Part shown: positions 21,300 to 30,666 of the stretch, piece by piece
Layout: each line of letters starts with the position of its first letter
Numbering within the stretch: the first letter of the stretch is position 1
Assembly (NCBI GenBank): GCA_011947345.1
Contig: JAAVTG010000052.1
Coordinates: 1 to 40,340 of the forward strand
Origin: Phytophthora quininea
Taxonomy: Eukaryota > Oomycota > Peronosporomycetes > Peronosporales > Peronosporaceae
Length of the DNA stretch: 40,340 bases
Direction of reading: 5' to 3'
Notes under the pieces: generated by a model
Told to the model about the DNA's origin: nothing
The model's database searches: none
The model's input: only the letters and a program-made list of their open reading frames with translations
Position numbers and translations under genes: made by a program

Positions 21300-22560
21300 C
21301 GGAAAAGCCACAGAATTACAGCGGAAGTTGAAGCTGCAGCTACTGCCAGGGAGATGTTCAAGTTGGTGTAGGCCACGCAGGATCTACAGCGGTGTACTGG
21401 CCAGCGACCAACTATTCCAGAAACGCTCGGATTCACCTCAACAAAAGCGCGTCAGATTGACTAGCACCCCAAAACCAAGCCAAACTCTGATCTGGCCACC
21501 GCCGTCCCATCCAACTGGATCATGCATGGTGATTTGCCGTATAACATCGCCACGACCGATGCTTTCAAAGCGTTTGTCAAGATATCGACAGAAAGCATAA
21601 AGTTTGTGGTTTCGTCACAAGAAACCCATAATTTCGTGTTGAACGCTCGGTTCGAAGCGACACTATTTACCACAATGCTTCGTTTTAATGTCGGGCGGGT
21701 CCAAGGGTTGAAGTTTTAGAATGCGATTTTACGATGGATGGAGAAAAAGAGACAAAAATACGATCACAGTGTCGATAGCTATTCCTGAACACCCATGGAA
21801 GTTCAGACATACTGCTGTGCTTGCGATGGTGATGCTAGTTGGTCACGAGGCAAAATGCGTTAAAGAGATGATTAAACAGCGGTCGGCTGAGATTTATGGT
21901 TTGGAGGTTTTCGCTGATGAAGTGGGTCACTGCAGATAGAACTAATAGAAACCGGTGATGATCAAATTATGAAAGCAATTGTAGCGCCGGGGGGCATTCC
22001 CACAATGCGGTGATTTAATGGAAAACTTGTCTAGAGCAAGGATGGCACGACTTCACGTAATGCCGTCGAGAGTCTGACTCTAAATAAGCTGGCAATCAGA
22101 GAAAATGATAGCAATTGTGTCTGGAATTTGCTTGAGCTTTATCGTCGAATGAACATATTCAGGTGATTTTAAGGGAGAGAGAAACAATTTCGTCGATTGC
22201 CGTGCTGGCAAAACAATACCTTGGAAGAGTGACGTCGTCGGCATTCCAAGGGCGTGCTTTCTTCGGCCGGGATATTGATGGGGGCTCTTCGGACAAGAAC
22301 AGAAAAATGCCGGCTGAAAAGCAGCTACTTCATCGTAATCGGGATTTCATCCACGAGACGTCTGATGTTTTATAGTTGTTGGAGAATGCATCGATGCTGG
22401 TATGAAATTGGTAATGTTCTCTTGAGCAAGGCCCTAGGACAAAAGATAAACAGAAAATTTAAACTTTCCAGCCAACTCACAACGTCCTGCACGTCGTAAA
22501 CTAAATAATCGCCTCTACGCATTCGCCTCTGGTATGCTGCTCTTCCCAAACCGTACGGAG
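21300..22560 (+). mobile_element. Degenerate hAT-like transposase remnant (different family from the 25-27 kb copy)
   Basis: Plus-strand pieces in shifting frames: a CSYC-type possible BED finger near 21335; HGDLPYNIATTDAFKAFVK (21524-21580) with SSQETHNFVLNARFEATLF; DGWRKRDKNTITVSIAIPEH (21733-21790) with AVLAMVMLVGHEAKCVKEM; then LLELYRRMN near 22125. The DGW...ITVSIA...FRHTAVLA layout resembles the DUF659-type core of hAT transposases. Multiple stops and frame changes show it is dead. No terminal repeats identified. Confidence 0.4.
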
Positions 22561-22594
22561 TAAATATACCAGTTGATCACGTATGCTGGTAGAA

Positions 22595-22617
22595 GCGGCG
22601 CCGCCTTTGCGCGCCGC
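22595..22617. repeat. GC-rich hairpin
   Basis: GCGGCGC (22595-22601) pairs with GCGCCGC (22611-22617) around a 9-base loop, followed after 4 bases by CTAA. Hairpin plus CTRR is the layout of Helitron 3' ends, but here the fit is weaker than at 29260. Confidence 0.35.
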
Positions 22618-22619
22618 AT

Positions 22620-23932
22620 ATCTAAGATTTTTTTACCTTGTTACACAAAACCGCAATACGTTTGCTTGTGCTGAGTGAAGTATAAATAATGAGTTCTAGA
22701 GATGTTATGGGGCCTTCTCGAGCGTCATCGAAGTGGATTCTGCGAGCACCCGGCAGTGTTGTCGCCGTCAAGGTGGCAGCTGTAGAACTCGTTTGCAAGG
22801 AAATTCGGTTCTGATTTACAGTTAAGGCTATCAGTCTGTCTTACCCATCTCAACTGATACCATTTGCGTCTAATCGCAACTTGACTGGCTTCATGTCCCG
22901 CCTCTCCATGTCGCTCCTCTACCGCGCTGGATAGTCCAAATCATAGATCATACATCCCAGATCTCAGATCACCTTGCCACTCTTGGTGAGGCAACAAATT
23001 AGGTTATCTACTTTGGCCACTTCCCGCCTTATGTCAATTCAGCAACTGATCCACTCAAATAGATCAAAATTCATGAAATAACATCGGGCCAATGCGCCTT
23101 AACACCCTAAATACTCTGTCATTATTCATGACAATATGATATACTATCTACATTTAGCATACGTTGTAAGAAGGTTCATACGCATACCACGCGAAAACGA
23201 CGGGCTACAGCTGACCGATCGGTGTTCAGAGCAGCCGAAGACAGAGCGGATACCTGCAATCCATGACAATATTGGGAAAATACGCAGCCGGATGCCGATT
23301 ACACATCCCTTCTCTGCGTGTTAATACGAGGACATAGCGGGAAAAAGAGGGAACATTAAATCCTGTTAAAAGTTCAGCATTATCCCGCTTGCGACGATCA
23401 CAATTAATAATTTTAAGCTTCAACTGGCCAGACGGACAACGGTGGTGTGGTAGCGGTTCTGTTGACGAAATAGTAAGGGTTAAACGCACGATTTTTCCAT
23501 CAAGATCTACCCGGCAGTCCCGCCTGGTGGTTGAGCACAGAACTAATGCATGCAGCTTGGTTATCAGCTAGACCCAATTTTCCCAAGACTACCAGCAACC
23601 GCCATAGAATGAATTGAGGCAGTAAAGCTGACCCACAGCTTTTGAAGAATTTTCAAGTACAAGATTGAGCCAACTTGACAGTCGTTGGTCGCCTCACGAC
23701 ATCATTCGCCGTAGCTTGTTGCAAAACTCCTTCTTGGTCACTATCAAGTTATTTCCCACTGGGGTTTTATCTTGTTCGCACCAAATATTTTCTTCTCACT
23801 CAGGTTCGCTTCATCTACTATTGAGTACGAGGACAATTGAAGCGAATACTTTTTCAAACACGACAATTTATTGGAATAGTTTATTTGATGGGACAAATCC
23901 GCAGAAATCCCTATTAGCTCCTGCCTACTAGC
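22620..23932. other. Intergenic, no gene seen
   Basis: No open frame with domain or codon signal was recognised on either strand. The sequence is AT-richer than the flanking gene blocks and is probably old repeat. Confidence 0.4.
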
Positions 23933-24340
23933 TCAACACCCTGTTGGCCAGCAGTAGGAGCAGTTCGTCGACGAATTCATCGGAACCAAAGCAGGGTTAG
24001 CATTAACCTCCGTCCTCCAGCAGCGGGAGAACCTCAAGAGCTCGTCATACCACCATGTTTCTCTCCCATTCTCCAGGACACACTTTCGATTGATTGCTTC
24101 AAGACCAGAATATTGACGATTTAAATTCATAACGGTTTCAATGGTGGTGCGTTCATGATAGTAAAGACGAGCGCGACGTGGATGACCAAAGAGGGCTCGT
24201 ATGGCTTCACGACTAAGTGGTGCAGAGTTGAGTGCCTCGACAGCATCCAACCCTCGTCTTCCACGCCGCCAGTACGCGAAATCTCCACGTCCTCGTTCTC
24301 GAGCTGCCTGTCGCCGTGCTTTCCGTTGATACGTGTCTTT
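23933..24340 (-). other. Unrecognised coding-like remnant, probably from a repeat
   Basis: An open minus-strand frame of about 135 codons without a good ATG at its head: an Arg-rich stretch (RRQAARERGRGDFAYWRRGR), then VEALNSAPLSREAIRALFGH, YYHERTTIETVMNLNRQYSG and WWYDELLRFSRCWRTE. Trp/Arg-rich character suggests a nucleic-acid-binding or transposon-encoded ORF, but I recognise no family. Confidence 0.3.
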
Positions 24341-24701
24341 TAGTTGAACGTCAAGCCGAGCAATTCAAAGACAGATTCGAAGGGGTTTCCGTGGGTTTGA
24401 TAAGAGCTTGAATTTGCTGGTATTTGCATGGAGATATTTAATGTCAATAAGTTCTGCGAGCTCAGGACGGAAGAAACAGCTCCAGACAAATGTGAAATTT
24501 CTTAAACAAATTCCAAGCGATAGTTCCAACTGGACATAAATGCACATCGTTGTTTCTCATGAAGTCGGCATCCTGTAATTTGCCATAAGTGTCCATTTTA
24601 CCGTGTTAAATTAATAAAACAAGAGCTGCTCATTGCTGCTATCCTTCTCGGTCAAGAGGCTGTGTAAACATATATTTTAAATCTTATGTTTAAGCATATT
24701 T

Positions 24702-24741
24702 CCCGAGCGCAGCGCAGCTCGGGTGGCGACGATGTGCCACC
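24702..24741. repeat. Two adjacent hairpins
   Basis: CCCGAGC/GCTCGGG (24702-24723, 8-base loop) is directly followed by GGTGGC/GCCACC (24722-24741). Tandem strong hairpins in an intergenic stretch suggest the terminus of a mobile element. No ORF is associated. Confidence 0.45.
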
Positions 24742-25103
24742 AACTGCGAGCATAGACTTTCCACGGCTAACCCCCTAGCAAATACTCAAGCACTGAACCC
24801 AGCTCTCGCGACTGAGTCTGAGTTCCTCTCAACCCAAACGATCCAAGCTCCGACAGCGGAGCCTTCATCAGCGGAAGCTTCTGCTGTTACCCATGAGCCT
24901 CAGATGTCGCTTCCTGCACTTCTAGCCAGAGCAGCTGCTCCTGATCGAACCAGGGTGTCAGAGCTTGCACCCTCGTCCCCTGCTTCGGCACTCAAATCAC
25001 GACGTATGATGTGTGCTCGCAAAAAAAAGCATTGGGACTGGAGAGGTGGGATTTCGCCTGCTGCGATAAAAGGTTTACCCGACGTAATGGATGCATTCAA
25101 GCC

Positions 25104-25111
25104 GATAGCGC
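25104..25111. repeat. Target-site duplication, left copy
   Basis: GATAGCGC directly left of the element; identical to 27635-27642. Eight bases is the hAT norm. Because base 25111 is C, the element can be read as starting at 25111 (CAGTG...) with a 7-bp duplication or at 25112 with 8. Confidence 0.8.
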
Positions 25112-27634
25112 AGTGTTGGTAAAAGCCAGGATTTCGGCCAAACCAGTAAAGTCCGTCCCGGCCGATTGGCCTATTGGGCCTGCCACAGGCCGAACCCCAG
25201 GTTTCGGCCACAATTTTAACTCTTGTTTTATCAACTAATATTTACTGTCAAGTACCAGTAGACGTGTGGCTCGTACTAGAACCGTCCCGACGCCGCGTGC
25301 GCCCCTGTGCAGCAGCAGAAGGCGGAGGTGGCGCCGAGCACCAGCAACAGCAGCAGTTGGAGGTGGTGCCGTCCACTGTGGCCCCGAGCAGCAGTAGGAG
25401 CAGGCGCAGTTGGCGGCGGTGTGTGAGTTGGCCCCGAGCAGTAGCAGAAAGCGTAGAGTGAAGGAAGGCAAGCGTGCAGTGAATCAATTGTATAAAAATA
25501 TGCATTAGAAAAGCCCCTCCAATTTTACTTTCTGGCTACGGAAACCTGTAAGCGACTTCTCCTGTGGAAAATTGGCGTCATTCTCAGCTAGAAATTCGTG
25601 AAGTATTGGAGCGGGTATATCTTCATATTCATCGTCGGTAGTCTTTCCATCATTGCTGTTGCGGCCCTCAAAACCTTCACTAATTTCTGCATCGTCGAAA
25701 ACTTCTTCCAGATACTCTGTCCAGAGCTGTAGAGTCTCCGAACCACCAGCACGATTACCAGGATCCTCGTCATCACTCTCCCCGTCCTCACATGCATGCA
25801 TTCTTTCAGGTGAAGGAACTAAATCAACTGCATCGCCAACTATCTCTCGTTCTTCAGGGCTAATTAAAAGTTTTCTTCGTGGAAGCCTTAAAACCCAAGT
25901 AAATGTCCCGGTATGAGATAACGACATCGCCCACAGCGTTTTCGTCTCGCTGCAATCTATATGATGCGTATGAGACAGGAGCAATAACAGCTTCAGCTAT
26001 TTTTAGTTCTGACCAAAATGTAGGGTCCCCAAGAACTTGTAACTTGTCCGGGTAATCATCGTCTTTTTGGTAGTTTCGATGTAGCCATTTCAAAGCCGAC
26101 TTAACACGCAAAATTGAGGCAAAACAGCCCTGCATTGAGTTCCATCTCGTTTCACACAGTGTCCTCAATCCAAGCTCCCGTCCATAAAATATTTTCATCA
26201 AAATTCGTACTCGTTTTAGCCACTTAGCAGAGGAGCCATTGATAATGTTCACAACTGTCGCCGCTTTAACCGCAACGTCTTGAAAGGACGTTTTTAGGAC
26301 CGCTTTAACAAGGTTGTTAACGTCGTGAGCGAAACAGAATAGGAAAACAATCTGGGGCCACCGCAACGCCAAAATCCTCCTAGCCCTTTCGCATTGCCCC
26401 GCATTATCTGTAACTATAGCACCCACGTTCCATTTCCCGTCCAGTGCCCGCTTCAGTAGTTTTTCCAGGTCTTGAGCGATAGCAATCCCATCGTGGCGAT
26501 CGCCAACAGACTCCAGGGATTAGGTGAGAAGCACGCCGAAGAGCACCAGTTGTGCTCCTAACAAATGGACCTTTGACAAGTTTTGCCATACATCAGAAGA
26601 AAGGTTAACACGACACCAGAGTCCATCTGAACCGCTTCTAAATTTTGAACGTCCTTCGTTGAACATCGTTCCGCGTGCTCCTTAAGAATCCTGCCGCCCA
26701 TGACACGTCCAGACGGCAGCACATCGCTCACCCCAGGACACAACAGCTCTAGAAATCGGCGTACTGAACCCTGCTCCACAAACCTATCCGGTAGGTGCTG
26801 GTCAGCGTGTAATTCCACTAACGAACGCTCCATTTCTTTGATTTCCAACTTCGAAAACTGCCTTTTTCGTTTCTTCTTGAGTGGCGATTGTTTTCTGTGT
26901 TTTGGTGCCACCAGTAGGGTTCGCCGGGCGCGAGAAGAGTTTGCTTTGGGAGCCCTGGCCACTGCATTTTGCTTCACAGCACTATGAGACCGTGTCCGCG
27001 TCGCAATAGATTGTGGCGAAGCTACATCTCTGCGCGACAATGTTTCTGGTGGGGGCGTTGAATTAGCTGAAAGTGGCGATGACGGAAGCAACTGTGCCGC
27101 AGCGTAGTGTTGACACCTGGACAAGTGGCTCCGAAAATTCCTTGGCCTTCCAATGATCAGTTTCGGAGCACTATGATCGACTTCGTTGTCGAATGCTGCC
27201 CTGCAATAAATGCACTCGTACATTCGGTTGCCGTCTTTTGCTTTGTCAGGGTCCTCTCGAACTTTGAAATGTACCACCTCCGGACCGTTTGGCCGGCCAC
27301 CGCGCTGTCCAACCATGTTTAGGTTTCCACACTGGGTGCAGCCAACTCCACCTGCAAGTGCTGCTGGTCGGGCCAACACACACGCCGCCGCCAACTGGGC
27401 CTGCTCCTGCTGCTGCTCGGGGCCACACGGCGGCGCACTGCTGCTTGCTTGGAAGAGACTTTGCGCTCTTCTGGCTTCTGGCTTTTTTTTTTTACTAAAA
27501 TTTAGGAGGGGATTTTGAAGGAGAATTTCGGCCGGCGGCTATTGGCCTGGCTGGCCGTTTGGCCGAAATCAGAGGGAAAAACTAGTTTCGGCCGGCCATT
27601 GGCCGAAACCGTTTAGGCCCTTCTGCGAACACTG
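25111..27634 (-). mobile_element. hAT-superfamily DNA transposon, 2.5 kb
   Basis: Ends: CAGTGTTGGTAAAAGCC on the left and, read inward from the right, CAGTGTTCGCAGAAGGGCC. These are short imperfect terminal inverted repeats of hAT type. Both subterminal regions carry several copies of TTTCGGCC/GGCCGAAA (left 25130-25210, right 27525-27610), likely transposase-binding sites. Flanked by 8-bp duplications GATAGCGC. The encoded transposase (minus strand) has a BED finger and a DUF659-like core but is broken, so the copy is probably inactive. Confidence 0.85.
25505..27316 (-). pseudogene. BED-finger hAT transposase, broken
   Basis: ATG 27316. Residues ~20-75 hold a BED-type zinc finger (CIYC ... 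HLSRC). A Lys/Arg-rich linker follows, then ERSLVELHADQHLPDRFVEQ. The catalytic-core region reads VGAIVTDNAGQCERARRILA and FLFCFAHDVNNLVKAVL, the DUF659-type TDNA....CxAHxxN signature, and later LCETRWNSM. Breaks: a frame change near 26605, an in-frame TAA near 26520, and a frame change near the run at 25865. The C-terminus is an acidic region (DGESDDEDPGN, EEVFDDAEISE); I do not see the usual hAT dimerisation motif, so part of the 3' end may be deleted. Confidence 0.75.
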
Positions 27635-27642
27635 GATAGCGC
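27635..27642. repeat. Target-site duplication, right copy
   Basis: GATAGCGC directly right of the element, identical to 25104-25111. Confidence 0.8.
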
Positions 27643-28112
27643 GCGGCGAATGGGATACGGTCACACGCCAACACAATGCGAAGTTTCCAGGAGTTCATTG
27701 CACGAGAGAACGCCTTCGTGGATATTTGGTAAATTATTCCAAACCAACATGGGCACATACAATTCGATCATACCGCAAGCAGTAGAGAGAGAGCGATAAG
27801 AATTGCTAGGGCAATCATGGACCGTTCGGATATTGGTTAAGATGAACATACTGATGAAAATGCAGTTGGGTTATTCGTTGAAAACGATGCGGGTGGAAAT
27901 AGCGACGACACGTAGGACATGTGCGGTGAAGCACATGGGATTATTCCAGCGGCCTGTTCGCTAGTACTTTCGCGCTCACAACGAGCAGGTAACCCGGAAA
28001 AATGAGAGCGACTTACTCTCAGTGGCTCGTGTGATGATGTTACAGGAACAGCACCAGCGTGAAATGGATTGTGAGCGGCAGCGCCACTGGATTGTCTCCA
28101 GCGTGCGGAGGT

Positions 28113-29230
28113 GTTAAAACCTTTAGACTTAGCTGTTTAGAACTGCAAGGAAATGTGCTTGTAGGCAGTCGGGAGTATAGCCGTGTTATCAGCAACCATC
28201 GTCATCAAGCTGTACCCTGTAGTACAGTGCCTGCATCATCAAGCAAACGACTGGTAGCGCGAGGTTGAAGAGGACTGCCAAGGGCAACACCCTGGAGAAG
28301 TAGCAGAATGTTAGCCATGGCAATGAACCTCACTTCAAAAGAATTATGTTGCGATCTAGGCGCATTAAGCGCAGTAATCGGTTCTTCTGGGACAAATACA
28401 AACACGTTTCCAATGTATAGGTCGTGTTCACCCATTGTAAAACGTGTTTTGCATTTCGTCGTCTCCACTCTGTTGAAGATACAATTTATGTCCGTGACAC
28501 TTGACATCTCGATAGCAGCTTGATGATCCGACACCAGCACACGCATTAGTATCCGTCTCCCATTCGAATAAATAGAGAGCATCCAGAAGCAGTGAATTCA
28601 AAATGTTGTACAATGTATGAATTCTGAGCCCATGGTACGAGTCCAAGACGGCACAAGACCCATACATTGTGTTGCATCTAAACTTCGAGGTCGACCTCGA
28701 GTAAATTCATTTAGTGATGGAATAGCCAATCTAGCTGGTGCGTAGTAGGTAAATCCGTAGTAAAGAGGCTCAAAGCGCTGGAAAATGTAGTAAAAATCGT
28801 TGTGATCCAGCCCTGTCCGTATGATCAACGAATTATCGTTACCAGAGCCGAACTACACCGAGAAGTCAGATGTAGCCGGCGAATGTAGAGCCACCCGCGC
28901 GATACAGCGATCGCGTGCGCGTCGGCGGCGTTGATCGAGTCTTGGTCAGTAGAATTAACGACGGCGTCAAGCTTGACGACGTCTCTGGATAACAGTGAGA
29001 AACATCAGCGTGGGGGTGACAGCGCGAACAATTGGAAGTGTACACAAAATGAGTTTTCAAGAAGCTGCGCAAATCTGGTACTCTCAAAATGGCCGGTCTA
29101 TGCACAACATTTGGAAGGAATAATTAGGAACTGCCCAATGTCAACGCTGGTCAGTACCGGTTGCTACCAGTACGATTTTGCTTCTGTACATCCATCCTAG
29201 TTTGCCAACTCGCCAATATTCTCAGGGGCA
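28113..29230. other. Repeat-derived spacer, no gene recognised
   Basis: The longest open frame (28205-28582, minus, 125 codons, containing FTMGEHDLYIGNVFVFVPEE) shows no domain I can name. Other frames are short. Palindromic TCGAGGTCGACCTCGA lies at 28682-28697. Confidence 0.3.
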
Positions 29231-29234
29231 GATG

Positions 29235-29260
29235 GCGCGCCTGCTTCGCAGCCGCGCTAG
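29235..29260. mobile_element. Helitron-like 3' terminus
   Basis: GCGCG-C-CTGC-TTC-GCAG-C-CGCGC forms a strong hairpin (29235-29257), immediately followed by TAG so that CTAG spans 29257-29260. A short GC hairpin ending in CTRR is the hallmark of a Helitron 3' end. No rolling-circle replicase or helicase ORF lies upstream in the window, so it would be non-autonomous. The 5' end (TC...) was not located. Confidence 0.45.
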
Positions 29261-29487
29261 CCAGTATTTAATCATTCCTCTCCCAGTACCAGATATTCGC
29301 ATAACCCTAAATTCAACCAATTAACAGCGAGTTATGCTAACCAAGCGGGTTACGCTATAAGGTTACGCTCATCGAAACACGCCACTTTGATGGAACCATC
29401 TGCTTGTCAAAAGACTCGAAGCATTCGCTGACGTCTCCTCTTACTTTCAATTCGGCCATTGCACCACCACCACCACTATTCGACACC

Positions 29488-29937
29488 ATGACGCTTATCG
29501 TGACCACCGTGACGACCCCCGACGAGATGCAACAGGCGATGGCCCTTCGTTACCGAGTGTTCATCACCGAGCAAGGCTTCAACGCGTCCGTGGAGACCGA
29601 CGACCCGTACGACGACAAGCCGACCACCGTTCACTTTCTAGGCAAAGACTCGGAGACGAACGAGTACGTGGCGGTGGCTCGCTGTCTGTTAGACGAGAAG
29701 AACCGCACGGCCAAATTCGGTCGAGTGGCGGTGTTATCCAAGTGTCGCGGCAAAGGTTTCGGCGTTCAGCTGATGGACGCCATCGAGGACCTGGTTCGAG
29801 ACCGCGTGGACGCGTTCGTCCTGTCGGCACAGTACGACAAGAAGGGTTTCTACCTCAAGTGTGGTTATAACTGCACCAGTGACGAGGTGTATCTCGAGGA
29901 GGGAGCCAAGCACTGCTGGATGTCCAAGTCGGCTTAG
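29488..29937 (+). CDS. GNAT-family N-acetyltransferase, paralogue 2
   Basis: 149 residues, intact single exon. Landmarks: EMQQAMALRYRVFITEQGFN, acetyl-CoA loop motif CRGKGFGVQLMDAIEDL, and KKGFYLKCGYNCTSDEVYLE. It ends KHCWMSKSA, the HCWM signature shared by all four paralogues here. Start 29488 matches the conserved MTLIV; the upstream stretch in frame has no ATG. It is tail-to-tail with paralogue 3, stops 69 bp apart. It is the most divergent copy (N-terminal region DPYDDKPTTVHFLG instead of HDDEPTT). Confidence 0.85.
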   Translation: MTLIVTTVTTPDEMQQAMALRYRVFITEQGFNASVETDDPYDDKPTTVHFLGKDSETNEYVAVARCLLDEKNRTAKFGRVAVLSKCRGKGFGVQLMDAIEDLVRDRVDAFVLSAQYDKKGFYLKCGYNCTSDEVYLEEGAKHCWMSKSA

Positions 29938-30006
29938 ACCATCAACAATCGACTAGAAGGAAGCTGTCAAATAGACCGGAGTTTCAACGTGCTGCTGTGT
30001 ATTTAG

Positions 30007-30459
30007 CTAACCGTCGACCCTTTTCACCATCCAGCAATGTTCGACGCCCATCTCGATGTAAACCTCCTCGCTGGTGCACGTATACCCACACTTCTCGTAA
30101 AACCCCTTGGTGTCCGACACCGCACACAATATGAATGAGTCGACACGATCACGGATGTGGCGCTCCACAGCATCCATGAGAGCTGCACCAAAGTTCTTGC
30201 CACGATGCTCCGACAGAACCCCAACGCGACCAATCTTGGCCTTGCGTTTTGGTTCGTCCACCACCACGCGGGCCACAGCGACAAACCTGTCCTGGTCGAC
30301 ATCTTTGCCTAAGAAGTGGACGGTGGTTGGTTCGTCGTCGTGCTCATCAAACTGCACCTCCTCGTCGAATCCGCGCTCTTCGAGGAAGATTCGAATCCGC
30401 AATGCCGTGGCCTCCTGGTGCTCCTCCAGCGTCGACACAGCAGCCACAACCAGCGTCAT
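30007..30459 (-). CDS. GNAT-family N-acetyltransferase, paralogue 3
   Basis: 150 residues, intact single exon from ATG 30459. Landmarks: EHQEATALRIRIFLEERGFD, EHDDEPTTVHFLGKDVDQDR, motif A HRGKNFGAALMDAVERHIRD, and TKGFYEKCGYTCTSEEVYIE. The first residue of the usual CRGK motif is His here. Convergent with paralogue 2; about 200 bp separates its start from the stop of the Hsp70-like gene upstream. Substrate unknown. Confidence 0.85.
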   Translation of the reverse strand: MTLVVAAVSTLEEHQEATALRIRIFLEERGFDEEVQFDEHDDEPTTVHFLGKDVDQDRFVAVARVVVDEPKRKAKIGRVGVLSEHRGKNFGAALMDAVERHIRDRVDSFILCAVSDTKGFYEKCGYTCTSEEVYIEMGVEHCWMVKRVDG

Positions 30460-30666
30460 TTCGACTTACGAGGAAGAACTGGAAGTGACAAAACACATTC
30501 CAATTCACTCTTCGCGAGCTGATGAGAAGACTGCAGCAAAAGGCGCTCATCTAAACAGGTTGGGAATGTCGTGAGGGTCAACAAATTCATCAAGTAGCGG
30601 ACTCCAAATAATCCACGGCGGCTTTGACAAAATCCCATCAATTCAGTTACTTAGATTGCAAGGCAA

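Larger units (their letters stand above)
24904..28112 (+). pseudogene. Repeat-family ORF (SANT/MADF-like) split by the hAT element
   Basis: Left part 24904-25111: Ser/Ala/Pro-rich then KKHWDWRGGISPAAIKGLPD. Right part from 27643: GEWDTVTRQHNAKFPG followed by TRERLRGYLVNYSKPT, stop near 27784. Removing the transposon with one copy of its target duplication makes the frame continue exactly through the junction, so the transposon jumped into this ORF. W..V...N..FP....R..ERL..Y....KPT resembles the SANT/trihelix-like DNA-binding ORFs common in Phytophthora repeats. A further in-family piece, SVARVMMLQEQHQREMDCER, lies in another frame at 28000-28112, so the ORF was probably already decayed or frame-shifted. 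Confidence 0.5.

Noticed and set aside
22624..22660. Repeat shared with 18100-18125 (CTTTGTTACACAAA)
   Set aside because: Only about 15 bp match; too short to define an element without a genome search.
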